This document shows, piece by piece, positions 8,853 through 16,605 of a stretch of DNA of 64,000 nt (its first letter is position 1; each line of letters starts with the position of its first letter). Both the position numbers and the translations under genes were made by a program. The notes under the pieces are model-generated. The model was given only the letters and a program-made list of their open reading frames with translations. It ran no database searches and was not told where the DNA came from. Origin of the DNA: Allorhizobium ampelinum S4 (GTDB taxonomy: Bacteria; Pseudomonadota; Alphaproteobacteria; Rhizobiales; Rhizobiaceae); NCBI RefSeq assembly GCF_000016285.1, contig NC_011989.1:499001-563000 (forward strand). The letters run 5' to 3'.

Positions 8853-9815
8853 ATGAAGGTTGGAAGGTGTCTCCTTGCTGCGGTGCTTATTTTGACCGCT
8901 GGGCAGGCGAATAGTGCGGGATTGAAGTCCTTCGACATTCCTGCCGATGCGCAAGGCCCCCTGCTGAAAGCTGTGGAGTGGTCGCCCTGTGCAAAGCCAG
9001 ATGGAGAGATCAAGGCTGGCCCCTTTATTCTTCCGGGAGTTCGAGACTGTCCGGTTGAGGGAGAAAATCGACCACTGATTGTGATTTCCCATGGCTTTGG
9101 CGGCACCAATCTCAGCCATCATGACACAGCAGAGGCATTGGCGGACGCAGGATTTGTCGTTGTGGCGATCAATCACCCTGACGATACCGCTGCAAATAAA
9201 GAGAGACAGCATAATCTCAAGGCTTTGATCAGTCGCCCGGTAGACGTGAAGCGGGTCATCGACTTCATGCTCGGTTCTTCCCCGGATGCGGCCAGGATTG
9301 ATCCTCAGTCTATCGGCTTTTTCGGATTTTCCCGAGGCGGATATACTGGGCTTGTTCTGGCAGGGGCGAACCCTGATTTTCGAAGCTTGCCTTCGCAGTG
9401 CCAAGATCAGAATGCAGCATCCTGTGATCACGCAAACCAGAATTCATTGCCAAAACAGGCCTTGCAACATGATCCGCGTATCAAAGCTTTTGTGATCGCC
9501 GATCCACTCAGCAGTTTTTTTTCTGCGCCAAGCAGCGTGCAGAATGTCACTGCACCCATCCAGATGTGGGGCTCTCAATATGGCGGAGATGGTGTGTCGC
9601 CAGAAAACCTTCTGACTGTTGCTAGCAATTTGCCTGACAAACCTGACTTTCATACCGTGCCAAACTCTGAACATTTTGCATTTTTGACCATCTGCCCCGC
9701 AGAACTGATTAGAAATCTGCCGGAGCTTTGCACCGATAGACAGGGCTTTGATCGGGCTGCATTTCATCAAGAGTTTAATAGGCAGGTCATCGCATTTTTT
9801 AAGGCGCATCTATAG
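8853..9815 (+). CDS. Exported alpha/beta hydrolase (dienelactone-hydrolase-like)
   Basis: A 320-residue protein with a signal peptide (residues 1-22, cleavage near AGQANSAG). The hydrolase core shows an oxyanion-loop motif VISHGFGGTN, the nucleophile elbow GFSRGG (Ser at about residue 160) and a late NSEHFAF that supplies the histidine. This resembles the predicted dienelactone hydrolases of COG4188. Extra cysteines (about residues 47, 66, 184, 192, 275, 289) suggest disulfides in the periplasm. Base composition is noticeably more AT-rich than neighbouring genes, hinting at a different history. Substrate unknown. Confidence 0.82.
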   Translation: MKVGRCLLAAVLILTAGQANSAGLKSFDIPADAQGPLLKAVEWSPCAKPDGEIKAGPFILPGVRDCPVEGENRPLIVISHGFGGTNLSHHDTAEALADAGFVVVAINHPDDTAANKERQHNLKALISRPVDVKRVIDFMLGSSPDAARIDPQSIGFFGFSRGGYTGLVLAGANPDFRSLPSQCQDQNAASCDHANQNSLPKQALQHDPRIKAFVIADPLSSFFSAPSSVQNVTAPIQMWGSQYGGDGVSPENLLTVASNLPDKPDFHTVPNSEHFAFLTICPAELIRNLPELCTDRQGFDRAAFHQEFNRQVIAFFKAHL

Positions 9816-9871
9816 AATGTTAGTGGCGCTCCTGACATTTCAGTCCGCGCCGTTTTTGAAGTTACTTTGTT

Positions 9872-9961
9872 TCAAACTGCCGTCTTCACAACTCCATAGA
9901 AATTAAACCGCCCATAGAAGGTCTTGTCCTTGTACGCCATCGCTTGCAAGATCGGCGTTGG
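9872..9961 (-). pseudogene. Remnant of a second fadJ-like 3' end
   Basis: Reading the minus strand into the TGA at 9872-9874 gives PTPILQAMAYKDKTFYGRF followed by NFYGVVKTAV and stop. This aligns without gaps to the C-terminus of the intact FadJ encoded at 10894 (PTPLLKEMAQKGETFYGRF then DPYGAAKQAA and stop). Homology fades upstream of about 9961. It is therefore a decayed last ~30 codons of a FadJ-type gene, in the same orientation as the intact one and about 1 kb beyond it. No promoter or start is left. Confidence 0.8.
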
Positions 9962-10097
9962 TAGAGAACAAAGCCGATGCCGGGCACGGGACGCCAACAA
10001 ATTTAAAGTGCCACAGCATTTTGCGCCTTCTATAAATCCATTTGCATCTTAAAATCGAAGTCTCCACTCTCCGGCATCACTGAAATCCAGGCCAGCC

Positions 10098-10111
10098 TTG
10101 ATCAGGATCAA
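10098..10111. promoter_or_regulatory. FNR/FixK-type box (TTGAT-N4-ATCAA)
   Basis: The sequence TTGATCAGGATCAA is a perfect match to the FNR/FixK consensus TTGAT-N4-ATCAA. It lies about 170 bp upstream of the yagU start, the only gene it could plausibly serve. Rhizobial FixK and FnrN act in low oxygen. The distance is longer than the usual -40 position unless the 5' UTR is long, so function is inferred from the motif alone. Confidence 0.55.
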
Positions 10112-10279
10112 GGGTGATGGACGTGTTTTCTCCCATGATCCAGACAACGGCAGTCATAATGGATACACGCATATTCCTGTTGTAATTCATGAGGATAAGT
10201 CACGATTTGACGCTCGTGCCGTTGCATTTTTTGCAAAAGCCCCTGGTATTTAGGGGTATCCGCCAGAAGGATATTTATA

Positions 10280-10831
10280 ATGTTGGAAAACAAGGTCAAT
10301 CGACAGGTTATTGTCTGGACCACCCTTGTCGGTGGTTTCATCAGTTCACTGGTCAAATGGGGATCTGAGGTCAATATGCCGCCGCGCGTGCCGGGCGAAG
10401 TGTCACCTCCGGGGGCTCATATCGATGCATGGCTTGGAGGATTTGGCTTCAATTCGCATTCGCTCGATTACATCTATCAGGGCGTCACCGTGCCTGGAGC
10501 TGTCACGCTGTATCACTGGCTGTTCAGTTTCGCCTTTGCCCTGGTCTATGTCTTTGCTTCCGCCTATTGGCCGAAGATCAGGCTCTGGTACGGCGCTTTT
10601 TATGGATTGATCATCACCGTGGTGATGCATGGATTTCTTATCCCGTTGCTCGGCTTTCGAAATCCGGTTTATGCCAATGGCGCCACAGGATGGCTGTGGA
10701 ACCTCAACGCCTTTGAGCTTTGGAGCGAGATCCTCGGCCATATCTATTGGTCGGTCTCGATTGAAATTTGCATGATTGCGGTTCTTGCCTATTTCGCCAG
10801 GCCTATTCAGGGCGATTGGGTCAAGGCTTAA
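10280..10831 (+). CDS. yagU: YagU-family (DUF1440) inner-membrane protein
   Basis: A 183-residue protein with about four membrane helices. It matches E. coli YagU in order and motifs: an N-terminal GGFISSLVKWGSEVNMPPR, a central ASAYWPKIRLWYGAFYGL, and a final SEILGHIYWSVSIEI. YagU contributes to acid resistance in E. coli. The start at 10280 has AGAAGGA upstream. It is a single gene, ending at a bidirectional terminator shared with fadJ. An FNR/FixK box lies upstream. Confidence 0.85.
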   Translation: MLENKVNRQVIVWTTLVGGFISSLVKWGSEVNMPPRVPGEVSPPGAHIDAWLGGFGFNSHSLDYIYQGVTVPGAVTLYHWLFSFAFALVYVFASAYWPKIRLWYGAFYGLIITVVMHGFLIPLLGFRNPVYANGATGWLWNLNAFELWSEILGHIYWSVSIEICMIAVLAYFARPIQGDWVKA

Positions 10832-10851
10832 ACCCTATGACCACATAAAAG

Positions 10852-10875
10852 CGGGGAGGCATTTCTGCCTCCCCG
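10852..10875. terminator. Bidirectional intrinsic terminator
   Basis: A perfect 10-bp stem (CGGGGAGGCA / TGCCTCCCCG) closes a TTTC loop. A T-rich tail (TTCTATTTT) follows on the plus strand, and a TTTTA tail on the minus strand. It sits between the convergent yagU and fadJ stops and can serve both. Confidence 0.85.
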
Positions 10876-10893
10876 TTCTATTTTGCTTGGCAA

Positions 10894-13107
10894 TCAGGCC
10901 GCCTGCTTGGCTGCCCCATAGGGATCAAACCGCCCGTAGAAGGTCTCGCCCTTCTGCGCCATCTCCTTGAGCAGCGGCGTTGGTGCAAAATGCGGGCCGT
11001 AGTCCTTGGCCAACCGTTCGCAGAGTGCCACGAATGTCTTCACGCCCATGCCGTCGATGTAGGACAGCGCACCGCCGGTATAGGGGGCAAAGCCGAAGCC
11101 AAGGATAGAGCCGACATCGGCTTCGCGGGGGTCAACCACGATGCCTTCTTCCATGGTGCGGGCCGCTTCCAGGGCGATGGTCGCCAGGAAACGCTCTTGC
11201 AGGGTCTTGACGTTGACGTCATCCGGCTTTTGCTGCGGATAAAAGTCCTTCAGGCCCGGCCAGACATGCTTTTTGGCAGGCTTGGCGGGGTAGTCGTAAA
11301 AGCCCTTGCCATTCTTGCGGCCAAAGCGTTCTTCCTTCTCGACCATGCGGGCCACCAGTTCCATATGGCGCGGGTCCACGGCCTTTTCACCGAGATCGGC
11401 AATGGTCGCCTTGAGGATCTTGTAGGACAGATCGATTGCCACTTCATCGTTGAGGGACAGCGGACCAACCGGCATGCCGGCGAATTTCGCGGCATTTTCG
11501 ATCATCACCGGCGGCACGCCTTCCAGCAGCATGTCGTAGCTTTCCGCCATGTAGCGCAGTACGCAGCGATTGACGAAGAAACCACGGGTATCATTGACGA
11601 CAATCGGCGTCTTCTTGATGGCCGCCACATAGTCGAGAGCCACCGCCAGCGCCTTGTCGCCGGTCTCCTTGCCGAGGATGACTTCCGTCAGCATCATCTT
11701 TTCGACCGGCGAGAAGAAATGCACGCCGATGAAATCAGCAGGACGCTTGGAGTTCTTGGCAAGACCGGTGATCGGCAGGGTCGAGGTGTTGGAGGCAAAA
11801 ATTGCCCCTTCCGGCAGCACGGCCTCAACCTTTTCGATCACGGCCTTCTTGACGTCGCGGTCTTCAAACACCGCTTCGATCACCAGATCAGCATCCGACA
11901 GCGATGAATAATCGTCGCTGGGGGTGATCAGAGACAGCAGCTTTTCGCCGTCTTCCTTGCTCATCTTGCCCTTGCCGATTGCACCCGACACCAGGCCTTC
12001 AGCCACGGACCTGCCCTTGTTGGCAGCCTCCATGTCGCGGTCGATCAGCACTACGGGCAGACCGGCGGCGGCAGTGACATAGGCAATCGATGCGCCCATG
12101 AAACCAGCGCCAACCACGCCAACCTTCTTGAGGGTGCTTTTCGGCTGGCCTGCCGGGCGGCGCGCGCCCTTGCCAAGCTCCTGAAGCGAGATGAACAGCG
12201 AGCGGATCATCGAGAAGGCTTCGGTGGTCTGGACGATTTCGGTGAAATAGCGCTGTTCGATGCGAAGGCCGGTGTCGAACGGCACCTGCAAGCCCTCATA
12301 GACGCATTTCAGGATCGCCAGAGCGGCCGGATAATTGCCGGAGGTTTCACGGCGCAGCACAGCCGGTGCCGCTGGCCAAAGCTGGGCCGATGCCGGTGTC
12401 CAGATGCCGCCGCCGGGAGCCTTGAAGCCCTTTTCATCCCAGGGAGCAACCGGCTTCAAGCCATCCTTGATCATCTGCTTTGCAGCCGAAATGAGCTGAT
12501 CCGGCTCCACCACCTGATGCACGAGGTTCATGGCCTTGGCGCGCTGCGGCGTCAGGGTCTGGCCGGTGGTCATCATTTGCAGGGCGTCCTGGGCATTGGC
12601 CAGACGCGGCACACGCTGGGTGCCGCCAGCGCCGGGGAAGATGCCAACCTTGACTTCCGGCAGCGCCAGCTTCACCGATTTGCCGTTGGAGACCACGCGG
12701 CCATGGCAGGAGAGCGACAGCTCAAACGCGCCGCCCATGCAGGTGCCGTTGATGGCGGAGACCCAGGGCTTGCCATTGGTCTCGATCTTGCGCCACAGCC
12801 AGCTCATCCGGCCAGCGGAGTCGAACAGTTTTTGCACGGCATTGGCCGGGTCCTTGGCGCGCTCTTCCTCCACCATGGAAAACATGCCGCGGATCATGCT
12901 GAGATCGGCACCGCCGGAGAAGGCGGATTTGCCTGATGTGAAGACCACGCCCTTGACGGCGGCATCCGCGACGGTGGCATCCACAATCGCTTCGATTTCG
13001 TCCATCACTTCCATGGTGAAGACATTCATGCTCTTGTCGGGCATGTCCCAGGTGACAAGGGCAATGCCGTCTGCATCGGTCTCAACGGTGAAATTCTTAT
13101 AGGTCAT
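10894..13107 (-). CDS. fadJ: Fatty-acid oxidation complex alpha subunit: enoyl-CoA hydratase / 3-hydroxyacyl-CoA dehydrogenase
   Basis: Hydrates enoyl-CoA and oxidises 3-hydroxyacyl-CoA with NAD in beta-oxidation. The N-terminal ~300 residues are a crotonase domain (SAFSGGADLSMI; INGTCMGGAFELSL). A Rossmann domain follows (KVGVVGAGFMGASIAY at about 330), then the HAD catalytic part (GVHFFSPV, NDTRGFFVNRC) and a C-terminal helical repeat. The start at 13107 (MTYKNF) is preferred over 13113 because GGAGGG directly abuts the earlier ATG but lies six bases from the later one. It forms an operon with the thiolase (about 10 bp gap) and, further upstream, the acyl-CoA dehydrogenase. Confidence 0.94.
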   Translation of the reverse strand: MTYKNFTVETDADGIALVTWDMPDKSMNVFTMEVMDEIEAIVDATVADAAVKGVVFTSGKSAFSGGADLSMIRGMFSMVEEERAKDPANAVQKLFDSAGRMSWLWRKIETNGKPWVSAINGTCMGGAFELSLSCHGRVVSNGKSVKLALPEVKVGIFPGAGGTQRVPRLANAQDALQMMTTGQTLTPQRAKAMNLVHQVVEPDQLISAAKQMIKDGLKPVAPWDEKGFKAPGGGIWTPASAQLWPAAPAVLRRETSGNYPAALAILKCVYEGLQVPFDTGLRIEQRYFTEIVQTTEAFSMIRSLFISLQELGKGARRPAGQPKSTLKKVGVVGAGFMGASIAYVTAAAGLPVVLIDRDMEAANKGRSVAEGLVSGAIGKGKMSKEDGEKLLSLITPSDDYSSLSDADLVIEAVFEDRDVKKAVIEKVEAVLPEGAIFASNTSTLPITGLAKNSKRPADFIGVHFFSPVEKMMLTEVILGKETGDKALAVALDYVAAIKKTPIVVNDTRGFFVNRCVLRYMAESYDMLLEGVPPVMIENAAKFAGMPVGPLSLNDEVAIDLSYKILKATIADLGEKAVDPRHMELVARMVEKEERFGRKNGKGFYDYPAKPAKKHVWPGLKDFYPQQKPDDVNVKTLQERFLATIALEAARTMEEGIVVDPREADVGSILGFGFAPYTGGALSYIDGMGVKTFVALCERLAKDYGPHFAPTPLLKEMAQKGETFYGRFDPYGAAKQAA

Positions 13108-13122
13108 TGTCATCCCTCCCGA

Positions 13123-14331
13123 TCAGACTCGTTCAATAACGGTAGCGGTGCCCATGCCAGCCCCGATGCAGAGCGTCACCAGTGCGGTGTTCAGGTCGCG
13201 CCGCTCCAGCTCATCCAGCACGGTGCCGAGGATCATCGCGCCGGTAGCACCCAGCGGGTGGCCCATGGCAATCGCGCCGCCATTGACGTTCATGACATCA
13301 TGGGACACGTCAAAATGCTGCATGAAGCGCAGAACCACGGCGGCAAAGGCTTCGTTCAGCTCGAACAGATCGATGTCGGCCAGCGTCATGCCGGTTTTCT
13401 TCAACAGCTTTTCCGTCACATCGACAGGGCCGGTCAGCATCAAGGCCGGATCGGAGCCGATATTGGCAAAGGCGCGAATGCGGGCGCGGGGCTTCAATCC
13501 CATGCTCTCGCCGCCGGTCTTGGAGCCGAGCAGCACAACGCCGGAGCCATCCACAATACCGGACGAATTGCCCGCATGGTGGACGTAATTGATTTTCTCA
13601 ATCTCGGGATGCGCCTGAATGCCGACGGCTTCAAAGCCGCCCATTTCACCGGGCATCTGGAAGGAAGGGTTGAGACCCGCCAGCGACTGCATGTCAGTAC
13701 CGGGGCGCATATGTTCGTCGCGGTCCAGAATGGTCAGGCCGTTCTGGTCCTTCACGGCGACGACCGATTTGTCGAAATAGCCATTTGCCCAGGAATTGGC
13801 GGAGCGTTTCTGGCTTTCCACCGCATAGGCATCCACATCATCGCGGGAAAAGCCATACTTTGTGGCGATCAGATCGGCGGACACGCCCTGCGGCATGAAA
13901 AAAGCCGGGAAGTTGACGGATGGGTCCATGAACCACGCCCCACCCGACATGCCAAGGCCAACACGTGACATGCTCTCCACGCCACCGGCAATGACGATAT
14001 CATCCGCACCCGTGGCAATCTTGCCTGCGGCCAGATTGATGGCATCAAGACCAGACGCGCAGAAACGCGAGATCTGTATGCCCGGAGCCTTGGTGGAATA
14101 ACCGGCCTCAAAGGCCGCAGCCTTGGGGATCACCGCGCCAGCATCCATGACAGGATCGACGCAACCCATGATGATGTCATCGACGGTGGATGTGTCGAGA
14201 CCGTTGCGGTCGCGGATGGCTTCCAGCGCCTTGGCGGCCAGGCGCACGGATGGCACTTCATGCAGTGCGCCATCCTTCTTGCCGCGGCCGCGCGGCGTGC
14301 GCACGTGGTCGTAAACATAGACTTCAGTCAT
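13123..14331 (-). CDS. fadA: Acetyl-CoA acyltransferase (3-ketoacyl-CoA thiolase)
   Basis: Cleaves 3-ketoacyl-CoA with CoA to acetyl-CoA, the last step of each beta-oxidation round. The 402-residue length is standard. Nucleophile Cys91 lies in ISRFCASGLDA, His358 in GHPLGATGA, and the proton-donor Cys388 in TLCIGAGMG. The stop is about 10 bases before fadJ, and the gene is 75 bp after the acyl-CoA dehydrogenase, giving a three-gene operon in reaction order. Confidence 0.95.
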   Translation of the reverse strand: MTEVYVYDHVRTPRGRGKKDGALHEVPSVRLAAKALEAIRDRNGLDTSTVDDIIMGCVDPVMDAGAVIPKAAAFEAGYSTKAPGIQISRFCASGLDAINLAAGKIATGADDIVIAGGVESMSRVGLGMSGGAWFMDPSVNFPAFFMPQGVSADLIATKYGFSRDDVDAYAVESQKRSANSWANGYFDKSVVAVKDQNGLTILDRDEHMRPGTDMQSLAGLNPSFQMPGEMGGFEAVGIQAHPEIEKINYVHHAGNSSGIVDGSGVVLLGSKTGGESMGLKPRARIRAFANIGSDPALMLTGPVDVTEKLLKKTGMTLADIDLFELNEAFAAVVLRFMQHFDVSHDVMNVNGGAIAMGHPLGATGAMILGTVLDELERRDLNTALVTLCIGAGMGTATVIERV

Positions 14332-14406
14332 CGTCTCTCTCCCCGGAGCGCATAGCTCCTGAATTTTTTCAATGGTTTATCCCCTCCAGGGACACGCCAA
14401 ATTCAA

Positions 14407-16200
14407 TCAAAATGCTTCGGCGGCCATCGCCATCACGCTGTCAGCACCCGCTTCGATGCGCGACTTGCGCAAGGCGGTTTCCGGCATGATCTTTTCCATG
14501 AAGAAGCGACCGGTCAACAGCTTGTTGTTGTAGTAATCAGCATCACTAGGGCCACTTTCAAGTGCCTCATGGGCGGCCTTGGCCATTTTGGCCCACATAT
14601 AGCCCAGCACAACCAGACCGAAGAGATGCATGTAATCGGTCGAGCCAGCACCGGCATTGTCGGGCTTGGCCATGGCGTTTTGCATGAACCACATGGTGGA
14701 TGCCTGAGCATCGTTCAGCCCCTTCTTCAGCTGCTTGGTGAAGAAGGACAGCTTTTCATTCTCGCGGTTTTCCTCGCAGAAGGCACCGATTTCGTTGAAC
14801 AGCGCCATCACGGCGCGGCCACCGTTCAAGCCCAGCTTGCGGCCGACCAGATCCAGCGCCTGAATGCCGTTCGCCCCTTCATAAATCATCGCGATGCGGG
14901 CATCGCGTACATACTGGCTCATGCCCCATTCTTCGATATAGCCATGGCCGCCATAGACCTGCTGGGCCATGACCGCATGGTCAAAGCCCTTGTCGGTCAA
15001 CACACCCTTGAGGATCGGCGTCATCAGGCCGAGAATGTCATCGGCGGTCTGCTTTTCAGCCGCATCACCGGCGCGGTGGGCAATGTCGGATTTCAGCGCG
15101 GTCCAGAGCGTGAAGGCGCGGCCTGCTTCGTTGAAGGCCTTGATGGTCATCAGGGCGCGGCGAATATCGGGGTGAACGATGATCGGGTCGGCCGTTTTAT
15201 CCGGCGCCTTTGCGCCAGACAGCGAGCGGCCCTGAATACGCTCCCGCGCATAGGTCACGGCGTTCTGATAGGCGATTTCGGCAATCGACAGGCCTTGCAG
15301 GCCGACGCCCAGACGGGCCTCGTTCATCATCACGAACATCGCCGACAGGCCCTTGTTCTCCGCGCCGATCAGATAGCCGGTGGCCTCGTCATAGTTCATC
15401 ACGCACGTGGCATTGCCGTGAATGCCCATTTTGTGTTCGATGGCACCGCAGGACACACCATTTTTGGCACCCAGCGCCCCGTCTTCACCGACGATGACTT
15501 TGGGGACGATGAACAGCGAAATGCCCTTGGTACCCTCAGGCGCGCCTTCGATACGGGCGAGAACCAGATGGATGATATTCTCGCTCATCCCGTGTTCACC
15601 AGCCGAGATGAAGATTTTCTGGCCGGAGATTTTATAGGTGCCGTCACCATTGGGAACGGCCTTGGTGCGCAGCAGGCCAAGGTCCGTGCCGCAATGGGGC
15701 TCAGTCAGGTTCATGGTGCCGGACCATGTGCCCTCGACCATTTTCGGCAGATAGGTCTGCTTTTGTTGGTCGGTGCCATGCGCCAAAATGGCGGCAATCG
15801 CCCCTTGTGTCAGGCCCGGATACATCATCAAGGCCATGTTGGCCGACGACATATATTCCCCAACGGCGGCATGCAGCACGTAAGGCAGGCCCTGGCCGCC
15901 ATATTCCGGTGGGACGGCAAGGCCGCTCCAGCCACCGGCGCAATAGGCGTCATAGGCTTCCTTGAAACCCTTCGGCACGGCCACGGAGCCATCCGCATTG
16001 CGGGTACAGCCTTCCTGGTCGCCGGAAAGATTGAGCGGAAACAGTTGCTCTTCGGCAAGCTTGGCAGCTTCGCCGACAATCGCCTCGATCATGTCGGGCG
16101 TCGCGTCTTCAAAACCGGGCAGGTTGTTGTAGCGCTCCAGGCCCAGCACTGTGTTCAGAATGAAAAGCGTGTCCGCGACAGGTGCCTTATAGACGGGCAT
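14407..16200 (-). CDS. Acyl-CoA dehydrogenase (large, ~600-residue type)
   Basis: FAD-dependent first step of beta-oxidation. The 597-residue protein has the ACAD N-terminal, middle and C-terminal domains (LTEPHCGTDLG near 170; KIFISAGEHGM; YGGHGYIEEWGMSQYVRDAR with the catalytic-loop region), plus the C-terminal extension of ~120 residues characteristic of this FadE-like subfamily. The start at 16200 (MPVYKAP) has GGAGG nine bases upstream; a TTG at 16206 is less likely. It is the first gene of the operon with fadA and fadJ. Confidence 0.93.
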   Translation of the reverse strand: MPVYKAPVADTLFILNTVLGLERYNNLPGFEDATPDMIEAIVGEAAKLAEEQLFPLNLSGDQEGCTRNADGSVAVPKGFKEAYDAYCAGGWSGLAVPPEYGGQGLPYVLHAAVGEYMSSANMALMMYPGLTQGAIAAILAHGTDQQKQTYLPKMVEGTWSGTMNLTEPHCGTDLGLLRTKAVPNGDGTYKISGQKIFISAGEHGMSENIIHLVLARIEGAPEGTKGISLFIVPKVIVGEDGALGAKNGVSCGAIEHKMGIHGNATCVMNYDEATGYLIGAENKGLSAMFVMMNEARLGVGLQGLSIAEIAYQNAVTYARERIQGRSLSGAKAPDKTADPIIVHPDIRRALMTIKAFNEAGRAFTLWTALKSDIAHRAGDAAEKQTADDILGLMTPILKGVLTDKGFDHAVMAQQVYGGHGYIEEWGMSQYVRDARIAMIYEGANGIQALDLVGRKLGLNGGRAVMALFNEIGAFCEENRENEKLSFFTKQLKKGLNDAQASTMWFMQNAMAKPDNAGAGSTDYMHLFGLVVLGYMWAKMAKAAHEALESGPSDADYYNNKLLTGRFFMEKIMPETALRKSRIEAGADSVMAMAAEAF

Positions 16201-16259
16201 GGTCAATGTCCTCCAGATTGCGGCCGGCGTCCTCCCCGGCGATGTTCTGTCTTACAAAA

Positions 16260-16285
16260 TATTGACGTGCGCGTAAACGTCAATA
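16260..16285. promoter_or_regulatory. Palindromic operator candidate for the beta-oxidation operon
   Basis: A 9-bp inverted repeat TATTGACGT / ACGTCAATA flanks an 8-bp GC-rich spacer, 60 bp upstream of the acyl-CoA dehydrogenase start. Site size and TTGACGT half-sites resemble those described for MerR-family LiuR-type regulators of acyl-CoA degradation in proteobacteria. Assignment to a regulator is inference; no regulator gene is adjacent. Confidence 0.5.
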
Positions 16286-16605
16286 CGCAAAAATGTGAAT
16301 TTGAAGAATGCGCCCTGCCAATGGGTAGGCCAGATCGACAAGGAATTTTTGCAGTGGACACCAAAGGGGCGATGACCGTCGCGCATATATCACGCTGGAT
16401 ATCTCGTTTGGCGACACAATAGGAGGCTCACACCGAAAAGGTTAAAAATCTCAGCCATTCTTAACGGGTTGTTTACCACGTTTCCCCGATTCTGCTGCGG
16501 AATGATTTGCGCCGCCTCAAGATGAGAATTGCAACCTCCAATCCCGGGTTTGGGGGAGGGGAGCAGGTCTTGGGGCAGGCCCGAAACGCGAAGCGAGTTT
16601 GGAAT
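16286..16605. other. Divergent intergenic region upstream of podJ
   Basis: No additional gene is supported. It contains the podJ promoter and a degenerate CtrA-like motif TTAA-N7-TTTA at 16461-16475. A weak in-frame extension of podJ from a TTG at 16507 or an ATG at 16522 exists, so some of this stretch could be coding if podJ starts earlier. Confidence 0.4.

Noticed and set aside
10990..11907. 305-codon open frame on the plus strand
   Set aside because: Antisense shadow of fadJ.
14569..16422. 617-codon open frame on the plus strand
   Set aside because: Lies antisense to the acyl-CoA dehydrogenase, has His/Gly/Gln-rich low-complexity composition typical of antisense GC-rich codons, and no ribosome site.
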